From contig JAHDQN010000001.1 in NCBI GenBank assembly GCA_018433775.1, positions 16,555 through 80,554 on the forward strand: 64,000 bases of DNA. Reading direction: 5' to 3'. How positions within the stretch are numbered: the stretch's first letter is position 1; the number at the start of each line of letters is the position of its first letter. This document shows positions 1 to 8,462 of this stretch, in pieces. Origin of the DNA: Deltaproteobacteria bacterium (GTDB taxonomy: Bacteria > Desulfobacterota > Desulfomonilia > UBA1062). The notes under the pieces were generated by a model that saw only the letters and a program-made list of their open reading frames with translations, was not told the origin of the DNA and searched no databases. The translations under genes were made by a program, and so were the position numbers.

Positions 1-1
1 C

Positions 2-1057
2 CCGCGCCTGCTGGACAAGGGATACAACACGCTCCAGCGCATGTCGCTCACGGAGAAGATGGAGCAGGATTTCTACCGGCGCTCGGACGCAAATCAACTG
101 GTGTTCAAGGTGCCCGGCGACCAGGAGCTCTTCAGTGCGCTCAACGGCAGTATCTCGCTGAGGGCGCCCGGTTCCATCACCCATCTGAGCGCGGTCGATC
201 CGGAAAGGATCGGCAAGGCGGCGGTCGCCAGGAAATACCTGAGCGATATTCTCGACGCCAGGGAATCCCAGGGCCTCTTCGGGTGGACCCTGTGCGTCTG
301 CCCCACCGAAGAGCTCGCGCGTCATGCGGGCCTCACCATGGAGGAATACACGGACCAGATCGTCAAGGCCTGCTACCTGAACCGGAAAGATCCGGTATCC
401 CACTGGAAGAATATCTACAAGGACGCCCAGGCCATCAAAAAATGGCTCAACTCGCTGAAGGTGAAGTTCTTCAAGGTCGAGTCCGAGCACATGGACCTGG
501 AGATCTTCCCCGGAGAGTTCAGAAAGTGGATCGGGATATCCGGGCACAACATCCCCAGCTTCGAGCTTTTCCTCTCGCCCGACTGGAGGGGCACCAGCGG
601 CGTTTACTACGCCGATCAGCCCACCTACCGCAGCGGGAACTACGCCCGGGGAATCCGGCTCGAATTCCGCAACGGCTCCGCGGTGAGCGTCGAGGCCCAG
701 GAGGGCAGGGACTTCGTGCAGAAGCAGCTCACCATGGACGAGGGAGCCAACAAGGTCGGCGAGTTCTCCCTGACCGACAAGCGGTTCTCCAAGATCGACC
801 GGTTCATGGCAAACACCCTCTACGACGAGAACTTTGGCGGAAAGAGCGGGAACTGCCACATCGCCCTGGGCGCCTCGTACTCGGACACCTTTGACGGCAA
901 CCCCGCGGAGCTCACCAGGGAGAAGAAGACGCGGCTCGGGTTCAACGACTCGGCCCTGCACTGGGACCTGGTGAACACCGAAGAGAAGAGGGTCGTGGCC
1001 TTTCTGGAGACAGGCGAGAAGAAGACCATCTACGAAAAGGGCATGTTCGCCTGTTAA
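2..1057 (+). CDS. Aminopeptidase, M29 family (5' end outside window)
   Basis: This is the 3' part of a metal-dependent aminopeptidase of the AmpS/PepS/AmpT type (peptidase family M29), which removes N-terminal residues from peptides in the cytoplasm. The reading frame is open to the left edge, and residues upstream of the first ATG (nt 41) still look coding, so the true start lies outside. Family hallmarks are in the expected order: an LEFRNG segment (about nt 659-676), GEFSL (about nt 758-772), GNCHIALGASY (about nt 850-882) and SALHWDLV (about nt 952-975). These supply the Glu, Glu, His/Tyr and His-x-Asp positions used for the two metals in this family. The C-terminus is complete. The next gene follows after about 220 bp, so an operon is not obvious. 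Confidence 0.88.
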   Translation, partial: PRLLDKGYNTLQRMSLTEKMEQDFYRRSDANQLVFKVPGDQELFSALNGSISLRAPGSITHLSAVDPERIGKAAVARKYLSDILDARESQGLFGWTLCVCPTEELARHAGLTMEEYTDQIVKACYLNRKDPVSHWKNIYKDAQAIKKWLNSLKVKFFKVESEHMDLEIFPGEFRKWIGISGHNIPSFELFLSPDWRGTSGVYYADQPTYRSGNYARGIRLEFRNGSAVSVEAQEGRDFVQKQLTMDEGANKVGEFSLTDKRFSKIDRFMANTLYDENFGGKSGNCHIALGASYSDTFDGNPAELTREKKTRLGFNDSALHWDLVNTEEKRVVAFLETGEKKTIYEKGMFAC

Positions 1058-1275
1058 CTGCCGGGTCGATCTGGATCCTGAAGAAAGTAGCGGCAGGTCG
1101 TATGGCGAGATAGGAAGTAAAATATATCCGTCCCCTTTCCATCCTCCATCCCCTTTCCAAGATACGGGATGCACGTTTTCTCAAGTTTCTGGGCGTCTGT
1201 GCAGATAAGGACAGCACGGTCAGTGATGTTGTCAAGACAATCTCTGCAGCCATCAGAATAAAATAGGGAGGAAAA

Positions 1276-2928
1276 ATGCGGATCACGATTTTTATTGCCC
1301 TTTCGCTGGCAGTCATTCTCACTCCCCTGTACGGGCAGACGACCGGGGAAGTCCTCGATCAGAAGATCGAATCCATGGGCAGATCTGCCGGTGCCTCGGC
1401 AGACGAGATCTCCGGCGCCCAGCAGCTCTTTCGCAATTCGGTTCCCAAGGGAGCGCTCGACGGGGGATGGACGGTCGTCTCACCCTTTGACAGCGTGCAT
1501 GTCGCCAACATGGGAATCGCGCCCCCGGGACAGAATGTGACGCTCATCATCAGTCCGCAGCTGGCGGAATACATCGACACCTCGGGCCCGCGGGGAATCG
1601 GTGCGTGCCTCAGGAGCTATGCCTTCTTCCTCGGCCGCGGTCTCACCGGGACCATGGCTGCCTATCTCGAGCGCTACGTAGGGCCTGTCACGGTGATCCA
1701 CGCGAACGACATTCCCGGAAAGGGGCTCGTGGTGGTTCCCGCCCTGTCAAACTTCAGCTACAAGTTCGTGCCCGCCGACCTCGTGAAACAGACGATCAGG
1801 CTGGATCTCGACCTCGACGTCAGGGTATACTGGAACGGCAGGCAGATCCACTCCACGGTCTACAAGCTCGAGAAATTCAAGGGGCCTGAACCTTTCATGC
1901 TGGTCAACAGCGACCCGGTCGCACAAAACATGGTGCTGGTCATGTCGGAGCTCGTCTCCCGCGCCATGCCGGACATCAACACGGCCGTCATTGCGCACGT
2001 GGACAGTGCGCCGATCATGCTCGACATGGACAAGGTCATGCTCGCCACGCTGAGCTGGGAGGATTATCGCAGGCTCGAAGACCGGCTGACGAAAGAGGAG
2101 CGGGGACTGGCCCATTACTTCATGGCGATCGACAAGGCGTACCGTGACCGTGACCCGGACCGGCAGGCCGAGCTCCTTGCACGACTGCGGGCCTATGTCA
2201 GGAACAACTCGATCGAGCCGACATCCAGAAGGCAGCTGATCGAGGAGATCCGGATGAGGCATGCGATGAGGGATGTGCAGCAGGGAGTGATCAACGATAT
2301 TGACGACTCGTTCTACAACTTTGCCGGGGAAAACACCGAGGCCTGGCTGAACGCGGCGGAAATCGCCCCTGATGTCGCGAAGGTGGGGATCCTTGTCGTG
2401 GGATGCACCAACCCCATCACCTGCGGCGCCCTGGCCGCGACGATGCAGTCCTTCGAGACTGCGGAGCTCACCGCCAAGGTTGCGGGGGCATCATCGGCCG
2501 AATTCTTATTCGGCAGCGGAAAGGTGACCGACACCCTGCTGGCGGGGACCGAGTCCCTGGTCGTCAACTACGCGGGCGCGAAATTAGGAGACAAGCTCGG
2601 CTCCGCGGTCCTGGGAAAGATGGCAACCCGGAAGGGGACCGGGGCTGCAGGGAAGATGGCGGCATACATGGCGCACGAGGGATACAGCGACGACTTCACC
2701 CGCTACGCGGCGGACTGTGTCTATCATAATTATTCCGAGGGCCTGCTCAAAACGGGGCAAAAGGCCGCTCAGATTCTGACCGGCCCAGGGACGGCCTACT
2801 CGTGGGATGCGATCAAGAAAGCCGGGGAAGACTTCAACACGGTCAGGCACAAGTCCGTCAGCGCCGAAGCCAACCCGCCTATGCAATTGCCGGAAGACAG
2901 CACGGTACTCGCCGGAGGACAGCAATGA
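1276..2928 (+). CDS. Exported protein of unknown function
   Basis: This 550-residue protein belongs to no family I recognise. It starts with a clear Sec signal peptide (hydrophobic stretch about residues 4-18, likely cleavage near LYGQ), so it should be exported. The start ATG has a good ribosome site (GGGAGGAAAA). The middle, about residues 380-450, is rich in small residues (Gly, Ala, Thr) and could contact or cross a membrane. The C-terminal part is charged and helical. Its stop codon overlaps the start of the lipoprotein gene at 2925 in an ATGA arrangement, so the two are very probably translated together and may act together in the envelope. A secreted effector or envelope-assembly role is possible, but nothing in the sequence proves it. 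Confidence 0.75.
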   Translation: MRITIFIALSLAVILTPLYGQTTGEVLDQKIESMGRSAGASADEISGAQQLFRNSVPKGALDGGWTVVSPFDSVHVANMGIAPPGQNVTLIISPQLAEYIDTSGPRGIGACLRSYAFFLGRGLTGTMAAYLERYVGPVTVIHANDIPGKGLVVVPALSNFSYKFVPADLVKQTIRLDLDLDVRVYWNGRQIHSTVYKLEKFKGPEPFMLVNSDPVAQNMVLVMSELVSRAMPDINTAVIAHVDSAPIMLDMDKVMLATLSWEDYRRLEDRLTKEERGLAHYFMAIDKAYRDRDPDRQAELLARLRAYVRNNSIEPTSRRQLIEEIRMRHAMRDVQQGVINDIDDSFYNFAGENTEAWLNAAEIAPDVAKVGILVVGCTNPITCGALAATMQSFETAELTAKVAGASSAEFLFGSGKVTDTLLAGTESLVVNYAGAKLGDKLGSAVLGKMATRKGTGAAGKMAAYMAHEGYSDDFTRYAADCVYHNYSEGLLKTGQKAAQILTGPGTAYSWDAIKKAGEDFNTVRHKSVSAEANPPMQLPEDSTVLAGGQQ

Positions 2929-3791
2929 AAAGGATAATCACCCTCATACTGACAGCAACCCTGCTCGCGTCCTGCGCCCCGACGGTGGCGCAGCAAGCCG
3001 GCCGGCCCGTCATGGAAGTGTCCCCGGCCACGGAATCGCCTGAGAATAGAGAGCGACGGCTCGTCCTCTCCGATACCAGGACCGACATCGCGGTCGTGAT
3101 CACGGCGCTCTACCAGAAGCTGGTCCTGCCGGGGGAGAGCACCGACGGCGTCGTGTTCTTCGACACCGAGCCCGCCATAACGGAGCCCCTCCCCGAAAAG
3201 GGCTTCGGCCTCGCGGACGTGCTCCTGGAAGAGGACTATGCCCCGGGCCCGGACCCCCTGGTGCGCCGGATATCCGGGGTCCTGCGGCTGAGGGACTCGC
3301 TGGGGAGGGAAGACTACCGCGCATACGCTGCGGAATACCTCGCCAAAGACGAGGGGGTCCTGGTGCTCTCGTCTGCCATGGAGCCGGTCTACAGCAGATA
3401 CGACAGGATCCGGTTCTTCTTTGTCGAAAAAGACCGGCTTCCCTCGCTCTCCTACCTCGAATCCGCCGGGCATAAGGAGCTGCTCCCCCTCGTGGCGAAG
3501 AACGCCGCGAGCCCGGAGGCGATCCGCGACGGCCGGGGGCTCAAAGAACTCTACCTCTTTGTATTTGACATGACCAGGAGCCCGGAGGATTCCCGGCTGG
3601 TGCTCCACTCGGACGGCAGCATCGTGGATGCCGCGATCAAGTACAGCAAAAGCATCAACGACCGCGGGTGGCGGTTCATCATGCTCGAGGGGGCCTTCAG
3701 GCTCGGAGAGGGAGCGGACTACCACTTCTACCTGACCGAACACAATGCCCCGGGCAGGGTGATCGCGCGCATGCCCGCGTCTCTTCGGTAG
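2925..3791 (+). CDS. Putative lipoprotein of unknown function
   Basis: This 288-residue protein begins with a lipoprotein signal: basic MKR, a hydrophobic stretch, then the lipobox LLASC, so Cys17 is the expected lipidated residue. The start at 2925 gives the complete signal and overlaps the stop of the upstream exported-protein gene (ATGA), which indicates translational coupling. A longer in-frame extension exists from 2802 but would lose the signal peptide and overlap the upstream gene extensively. The mature part is acidic, mixed alpha/beta and has no motif I recognise. The pair with the upstream gene suggests a two-component envelope function. A short TPR-like stretch on the opposite strand overlaps the 3' end and the following intergenic space; I judge it non-coding. 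Confidence 0.72.
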   Translation: MKRIITLILTATLLASCAPTVAQQAGRPVMEVSPATESPENRERRLVLSDTRTDIAVVITALYQKLVLPGESTDGVVFFDTEPAITEPLPEKGFGLADVLLEEDYAPGPDPLVRRISGVLRLRDSLGREDYRAYAAEYLAKDEGVLVLSSAMEPVYSRYDRIRFFFVEKDRLPSLSYLESAGHKELLPLVAKNAASPEAIRDGRGLKELYLFVFDMTRSPEDSRLVLHSDGSIVDAAIKYSKSINDRGWRFIMLEGAFRLGEGADYHFYLTEHNAPGRVIARMPASLR

Positions 3792-3971
3792 AGAGCACGC
3801 CGAAAGCCTGCTCCTTGAGGTCGGGGTGAACCTCGGCAATAACGATACCGAGGTTATACCAGGGTGATCGATGCGGTCGACCGGCTCGGTCCGGCCCCCT
3901 GTGAACCGGAGCGGCCTGGCCGCGGCACACCGGGCAAGGGCGCGAGTGATGCAGGGGGGAGCAGGGGATGG

Positions 3972-3995
3972 GTGAAATGTGAACCCGTCCCCGAT
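3972..3995 (-). repeat. Family-1 dispersed repeat, downstream of substrate-binding gene
   Basis: This is a minus-strand copy of the family-1 repeat: head GGGGAC, stem GGG, then the 9-nt loop TTCACATTT. The closing CCC is altered here to CACCC. The head lies immediately next to the TGA stop codon (3996-3998) of the minus-strand substrate-binding gene. Other full copies are at 10226, 10284, 10345, 10389, 14306, 15026 and 15099. Confidence 0.8.
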
Positions 3996-4994
3996 TCAGA
4001 TGGATTCGGCAAGCTGGAGTATGCCCAGCGGAATCTCCACGCCCAGATATTTGATGACCTCGGGGTCGACGAGGATCGTCATGTCTTCCTGCCTGAGCAC
4101 GGGGAGCTCCTCGGGCTTTTTGCTGTTGCAGAGGATCTCGACCGCGTTTTTGCCCGCGAGGCCTCCCACGGTCGTGAAGTTGCACCCCACGTACAGCAGG
4201 GTTCCCTTCAGCGTGGTGTGGGTCACAAAGGCGATGATCGGTATCCTGGTCTCATGCGAGACAGCCACCAGGTCGCGGGTGGCCTTTCCGTCGGAGAGAT
4301 CGTAGTATGAATCGATGGGAATCCCGAACGCGTCGACGCCCTGGGCGATCATTTCTTCCGCAAACGCTCGGATATCGGCGGATTTTTCAACCTCTTTGGT
4401 GATCAATTCAACATTGAGCTTCGCAGCTTTTTCCTTGGTCTCCTGCGCATAGGCGATGGCGTTGTCATCGTCGCTGTGGATCATGCCCATTTTCTTCATG
4501 TTCGGAAGGGCCTGCTGCGCGATCTGGATCACGTTGTGCGGGTCGATGTAGAGCGTGGATCCCGTGATGCCGCTCCCCGGCCGGTCAAGCGACGGGCACC
4601 CCACCACGAGGGGATCGGCCACCCCGGTGAAGACCACGGGGATGCCGTTGCCGATCATTTTGTCCTTGCCGTATTTCGTGGCGGGTGTCCCGATCGTGAG
4701 CACGAGATCGGGCTTTGCCTGGACGATATCCGAGGCAGTTCTTCTGATCCTCATCAGGATTCCGACCTTTTTCCACAGCCCCGCGTCGGCCTGTGCCTCG
4801 ATGATGTGCCGGTTGATGGTGAGGTTTTTGCCCTCGATAATGTCGTTTTTTGCCAGTTCGTCGATGAATCCTTGGTAGCACAGTTGGAACACCGTGATAT
4901 CGCCCACCTGGAGAACCTCGACATGGAAGGCGAAACACACGGAGCTCACCAGCACCGACAACGCAATCGTAAACATACTGACTGTCTTTTTCAC
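3996..4994 (-). CDS. ABC-type substrate-binding protein (TrpX/PF04392 type), orphan
   Basis: This 332-residue protein resembles the ABC_sub_bind (TrpX-like) family of periplasmic substrate-binding proteins. I choose the GTG at 4994 because it is preceded by AAGGAG at good spacing and gives a standard signal peptide (VKKTVSMFTIALSVLVSSVCFA). Upstream in-frame residues lack a ribosome site and would mask the signal. Family features include the VLTIGTPATKYG and IPVVFTGVADPLV segments in the first lobe and IIAFVTHTTLKGTLLYVG in the second. No permease or ATPase gene is adjacent, so it either works with a distant transporter or acts as a sensor-type binding protein. A consensus promoter lies about 100 bp upstream, and a family-1 repeat starts directly after the stop codon. 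Confidence 0.85.
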   Translation of the reverse strand: MKKTVSMFTIALSVLVSSVCFAFHVEVLQVGDITVFQLCYQGFIDELAKNDIIEGKNLTINRHIIEAQADAGLWKKVGILMRIRRTASDIVQAKPDLVLTIGTPATKYGKDKMIGNGIPVVFTGVADPLVVGCPSLDRPGSGITGSTLYIDPHNVIQIAQQALPNMKKMGMIHSDDDNAIAYAQETKEKAAKLNVELITKEVEKSADIRAFAEEMIAQGVDAFGIPIDSYYDLSDGKATRDLVAVSHETRIPIIAFVTHTTLKGTLLYVGCNFTTVGGLAGKNAVEILCNSKKPEELPVLRQEDMTILVDPEVIKYLGVEIPLGILQLAESI

Positions 4995-5091
4995 GGCATA
5001 CTCCTTTTTGATCTCATTACACACAAAGGTTGAATGACATATCTCCACTACGCAATGGAATTCCAAAAAAATACAATACTATTTTTCTCTG

Positions 5092-5118
5092 ATTATAGAG
5101 AATCAATGGGATTGTCAA
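5092..5118 (-). promoter_or_regulatory. Sigma-70-type promoter for the substrate-binding gene
   Basis: On the minus strand, a perfect TTGACA (5118-5113) and a perfect TATAAT (5097-5092) are separated by 15 bp. That spacing is slightly short, but both boxes match consensus. Transcription would start near 5085 and leave a leader of about 90 nt before the GTG start at 4994. Confidence 0.6.
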
Positions 5119-5321
5119 GCGGGTCGAGGAAGCAGGGGCATAGCCCTCTTTCGTCCCCATTCTTTGAACCGTATGGGCCTGAACGGCAGGAACAGCTCTC
5201 AGTTGCCATTATCTGCAAATTCTCCACGCACTCCCGGCCAAGGGATCGAGATTGGCTTTGACTCTTGGGAGGGAGATTGCCATATATCTTATAAAGCTGA
5301 TGAAAGGAGCTGACCCTGTTC

Positions 5322-5768
5322 GTGCAGACTGCAAAAATTGGAGACACGGTCAAGGTAAATTATACCGGGAGGTCCGAAGACGGCACGGTCTTCGAATCCT
5401 CGGTGGGCGTCTCGCCTTTGGTCTTTACCCTCGGTCATGACGAGGTGGTGACGGGATTCGAAGGCGCTGTGGTCGGCATGTCTCCCGGAGAGAAGAAGAC
5501 CGTGGTCGTCGAGCCGGAAGAGGGATTCGGCGCGTATGACGAGAGCCTCGTTTTTCAGATCGGCAAAGACGAGCTCCCCGAAGGGGTGGCGCCCCAGGTG
5601 GGTATGGATTTCGAGATGGTCGACGACCAGGGCCGTGAGGTCTCCGCCACGGTGATCGATGTACTGCCCGGTTCGGTCATCATCGACGCCAACGCCCCCC
5701 TTGCAGGCAAGACGGTCGTGTACGAAATCGAGTTGCTCGAAATCGTGCCCCGGGAAGGGGAGCCGTAG
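5322..5768 (+). CDS. FKBP-type peptidyl-prolyl cis-trans isomerase (SlyD-like)
   Basis: This 148-residue protein is an FKBP-fold prolyl isomerase of the SlyD/FkpB type, expected to speed protein folding in the cytoplasm (no signal peptide). The N-terminal FKBP strand pattern is clear (KIGDTVKVNYTGRSEDGTVF), followed by an insert-in-flap domain between about residues 65 and 125 (PEEGFGAYDESLVFQI, then GMDFEMVDDQGREV) and the closing strand VVYEIELLEI. It lacks the His-rich metal-binding tail of E. coli SlyD. The start is a GTG; GGAG lies about 12 nt upstream, a little far. It converges on the SRAP gene, whose end is only 34 bp away. Confidence 0.9.
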   Translation: MQTAKIGDTVKVNYTGRSEDGTVFESSVGVSPLVFTLGHDEVVTGFEGAVVGMSPGEKKTVVVEPEEGFGAYDESLVFQIGKDELPEGVAPQVGMDFEMVDDQGREVSATVIDVLPGSVIIDANAPLAGKTVVYEIELLEIVPREGEP

Positions 5769-5802
5769 CGAACGCGGCAGCAGCGGCCCGGCACACGGGG
5801 CC

Positions 5803-6486
5803 TCATGATGTGCGGGCGAGGATGCACTCGGGAGAGTCGAACGCCGGGTTGTTCACGAGCCGTGAAACCTCGTATGCCTCCATCATCTCCTGCGGAAAGG
5901 GGGCAATGCACTGCATGAGGGCCTCATCCCGGGGAGTGCCGGGGTCGAGCCAGAGGGGATAGTCTTCTGTCCTTAAGATGGCGGGCATCCGGTGGTGGAT
6001 GGCCGCGGCCAGTTCGTTGGGAGAGGTGGTGACGATGGTGCTGGTGATGAGCTCCCCGCCGGTGCGGCCGTCTCGCCAGCAGTCCCACAGTCCCGCCATG
6101 CCGAACGGGCGGGCGTCCTTCATGCGGATAAGGTAGGGCACCTTGCTCCGGCCCTCGGACTTCCACTCATAGAACCCGTCGGAAAAGACGATGCACCGCC
6201 TCTTTCTGAACGGCCCCCGAAACGAGCTCTTCTCCCGAAGGGTTTCGCCCCGGGCGTTGATCATCCGGGCCCCAATGGAAGGGTCCTTGGCCCAGGAGGG
6301 TATGAGCCCCCACCGCGTGCAGGTGAGCGTCGGTTTCCCGGTGTTCAGCACGGTGAGGATGCTCTGCGTGGGAGCGATATTATACCGGGGCGCAAATTCC
6401 TCCTGCACTGCCGGGTCGATCAGGAGGTCGGGGATGCCCAGCCTGATGATTTCGGGATGTGAGATCTGGATAAAACGCCCGCACAT
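5803..6486 (-). CDS. SRAP-domain abasic-site protein (HMCES/YedK family)
   Basis: This 227-residue protein belongs to the SRAP family, which forms a thiazolidine DNA-protein crosslink with abasic sites in single-stranded DNA and so protects replication forks. The start at 6486 is fixed by the family: the initiator Met is removed to expose catalytic Cys2 (MCGRF). The other active-site residues are present: Asn77 in MINARGE, Glu107 in DGFYEW and His164 in HHRMPAI. GGAGAA lies just before the ATG. Longer in-frame starts upstream would bury Cys2 and abolish function. The gene converges on the FKBP gene and is probably monocistronic. Confidence 0.93.
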   Translation of the reverse strand: MCGRFIQISHPEIIRLGIPDLLIDPAVQEEFAPRYNIAPTQSILTVLNTGKPTLTCTRWGLIPSWAKDPSIGARMINARGETLREKSSFRGPFRKRRCIVFSDGFYEWKSEGRSKVPYLIRMKDARPFGMAGLWDCWRDGRTGGELITSTIVTTSPNELAAAIHHRMPAILRTEDYPLWLDPGTPRDEALMQCIAPFPQEMMEAYEVSRLVNNPAFDSPECILARTS

Positions 6487-6796
6487 GGGATTCTCCGCCG
6501 GTTTTCTCTTATGAGAAAGCCTGTCTCCTTGTCTGAGGACAGGGCAAACATAGTCACAACCGGCCGAAAACTTCAAGGCCCGAGTGCGGGCAGGGGTGCA
6601 TCTCTGTCCAGTCGATCCCGGACGAAGACCGCTGCGGGGAAGCTTGCAATACGCCTCTTTCTCAGGCGGAACGGGCGAGGACTGAGGGCCTTGATCCGGC
6701 CTCCCGCCCTTGTGAAGGGGAGAGGGAACCGCATATTTGTGTTTCAACGGCACGGCTTTTTAGGATAAGGAGAACTGGTGGAGCATCCGTGTATTC
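6487..6796. other. Intergenic region between divergent SRAP and START genes
   Basis: These 310 bp separate two divergent genes. The only structure seen is a 6-bp inverted repeat (CCTGTC near 6518, GACAGG near 6537). AAGGAG occurs near 6768, but too far from the chosen ATG to serve it. No gene was found. Confidence 0.4.
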
Positions 6797-7468
6797 ATGA
6801 ATAAGGGGGTGGCCGTGATGAGAAGTGTGCCCGCTGTTGTCCTGATCGTGTTTCTCTGCGCCTTTTCCGCATTCGGCGAACCGACTGAGGAGGGATGGAC
6901 CCTGGCGAAGGAGGGGGAGGGCATCGAGGTGTACACCAGGCCTATTCAAGGCATGGATGCAAAGGAGTTCATGGGGATCACCGAGGTGGATGCCCCGATG
7001 GAGGTAATCCTGGAGGTGTTCCGCGATATCCCCTCGTTTCCGAAGTGGTACGGTTTCTGCCGCGATATCGAGCTGCTCGAGGATTACTCAGAGTCGCACA
7101 AGCTCGTCTATTTCGTCCTCGCCACCCAGTGGCCCACCAAAGACCGGGACATGGTGATCGATGCGGTGATCGATGTGGACAGGGCAGGGGGGAAGTCCGT
7201 CATCACCATGAAGGCCCTGGAGGAAGAAGTGGTGCCGAGGGTGAAGAAATATGTCAGGATGACCTACATGACCGGGCAGTCCACCCTCACCGAGGTAGAC
7301 GGCGGAAGGACCCGCGTGGTCTACCGAGTCCGGTCGGATCCGGGCGGATACATTCCTTCGGCACTCTCCAACCTGCTCGCCAAGGACCAGCCGTACCTCA
7401 CGCTCAAGGGGCTCAAGGAGATGGTCAAGGACGAGGTGTATCATGAGAGGGCGGGACTGAGGAAATGA
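6797..7468 (+). CDS. START-domain (SRPBCC superfamily) exported protein
   Basis: This 223-residue protein has a signal peptide (MRSVPAVVLIVFLCAFSAFG) followed by a START-type lipid-binding fold. Typical segments are GWTLAKEGEGIEVYTR at the start of the domain, the central FRDIPSFPKWYGFC helix region and WPTKDRDMV. Similar bacterial proteins bind hydrophobic ligands, but the ligand cannot be read from sequence. Two starts are possible: ATG 6797 and ATG 6818. The second follows GGGGGTGG closely and removes seven residues before the signal, so it is an equally plausible start. The Nudix gene follows in the same direction after about 150 bp. Confidence 0.85.
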   Translation: MNKGVAVMRSVPAVVLIVFLCAFSAFGEPTEEGWTLAKEGEGIEVYTRPIQGMDAKEFMGITEVDAPMEVILEVFRDIPSFPKWYGFCRDIELLEDYSESHKLVYFVLATQWPTKDRDMVIDAVIDVDRAGGKSVITMKALEEEVVPRVKKYVRMTYMTGQSTLTEVDGGRTRVVYRVRSDPGGYIPSALSNLLAKDQPYLTLKGLKEMVKDEVYHERAGLRK

Positions 7469-7624
7469 TGAGGACCCTGCCGCGCAATTCGCGGCTGTAT
7501 GAGGATGCCGCATCTTTGCCGGTCCTCTTCGGCGGCGAGCGGTAAGGTCGCCGTCCGAGACTGTCTTGGAGGTATTCCTTTCATCGTTTCTCCACAGAGG
7601 AGAAGGGCGAATGGGGGAGAGAAC

Positions 7625-8266
7625 ATGCGGAGTTTTTTCACCGGGCCGCGGCAGAAAAGACGCGCGTGTTCCGGGCAGGGAGCGACTGTGAAGGATCGTC
7701 GGCAGCACCATACCGGCGGATATGCCGGGAGCACCTATCCGCAGCACGTGTTCGGATTCTGTCCCAGGTGCGGATCGGACGGCCTGTGTTCCAGGGACGG
7801 CCGGTTGTTCGTGTGCAGCAGGTGCGGATTCGAGTATTTCATTAACGCGGCGGCGGCCGTGGTGGCCCTGATCGAAGACGGCCGGCAGCGCCTGCTCATG
7901 ACACGCAGAGGGCGTGAGCCGAAGCTCGGCACACTCGACCTCCCGGGCGGGTTCGTCGACGTGCGCGAGACAGCCGAGCACGCCCTGATCCGGGAGATCA
8001 GGGAAGAGCTGAACCTTGAGATAACGGATTTTACCTACTTCGGCTCGTTCCCCAACACCTATCCCTATGGAGGAATCACCTATTTCACGCTGGACCTCGC
8101 CTTCGTGTGCACGGTGAACGACCTGACCACTGTCCGGGCAGGCGATGATGCCGAGGCCTATCTCTTTGTGCCCAGGCACGAGATCCGGCCGGAGGAAATC
8201 GGGCTGGATTCCATCCGGGAGATCGTCCGGCAGTACCTCTCATCACCCGGCAACGGCTCCGGCTGA
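7625..8266 (+). CDS. Nudix hydrolase with N-terminal zinc ribbon
   Basis: This 213-residue protein carries a complete Nudix box (GFVDVRETAEHALIREIREE, followed by L), the signature for Mg-dependent hydrolysis of nucleoside diphosphate derivatives. A zinc ribbon with two CxxC pairs (CPRCG and CSRCG) precedes it, as in NADH pyrophosphatase (NudC) and related proteins. The NudC SQPWPFPxS motif is not evident, so the substrate is uncertain. I chose ATG 7625 because GGGGGAGA lies just upstream. The frame extends further upstream, to 7499, without a better ribosome site, and a GTG at 7688 is an alternative. Confidence 0.85.
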   Translation: MRSFFTGPRQKRRACSGQGATVKDRRQHHTGGYAGSTYPQHVFGFCPRCGSDGLCSRDGRLFVCSRCGFEYFINAAAAVVALIEDGRQRLLMTRRGREPKLGTLDLPGGFVDVRETAEHALIREIREELNLEITDFTYFGSFPNTYPYGGITYFTLDLAFVCTVNDLTTVRAGDDAEAYLFVPRHEIRPEEIGLDSIREIVRQYLSSPGNGSG

Positions 8267-8462
8267 GCTCATGAGACATCCGTAAAAAGGCGGAGGCCCC
8301 GTTTTTGAGCCCCGGCGGTGACATGACGCGGGTGAAGCGGACGATGCCCGGAGTGATGATTCTGACGATGCCGCAACCGGCGCCGCGGCTGATGATGCAG
8401 GAGCTGCCCATGCCGGCGATTTTTCTTTACAAAGATGTTGTTTCAAGTAAAAGAGTCGTCTT

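Noticed and set aside
3697..3860. Minus-strand stretch reading YNLGIVIAEVHPDLKEQAF, resembling a TPR helix pair
   Set aside because: It lies partly over the plus-strand lipoprotein gene, has no start or ribosome site and only one repeat-length match. At most it is a decayed fragment.
5769..5802. Terminator between the convergent FKBP and SRAP genes
   Set aside because: Only a 5-bp GGCCC/GGGCC stem without a T-run is present.
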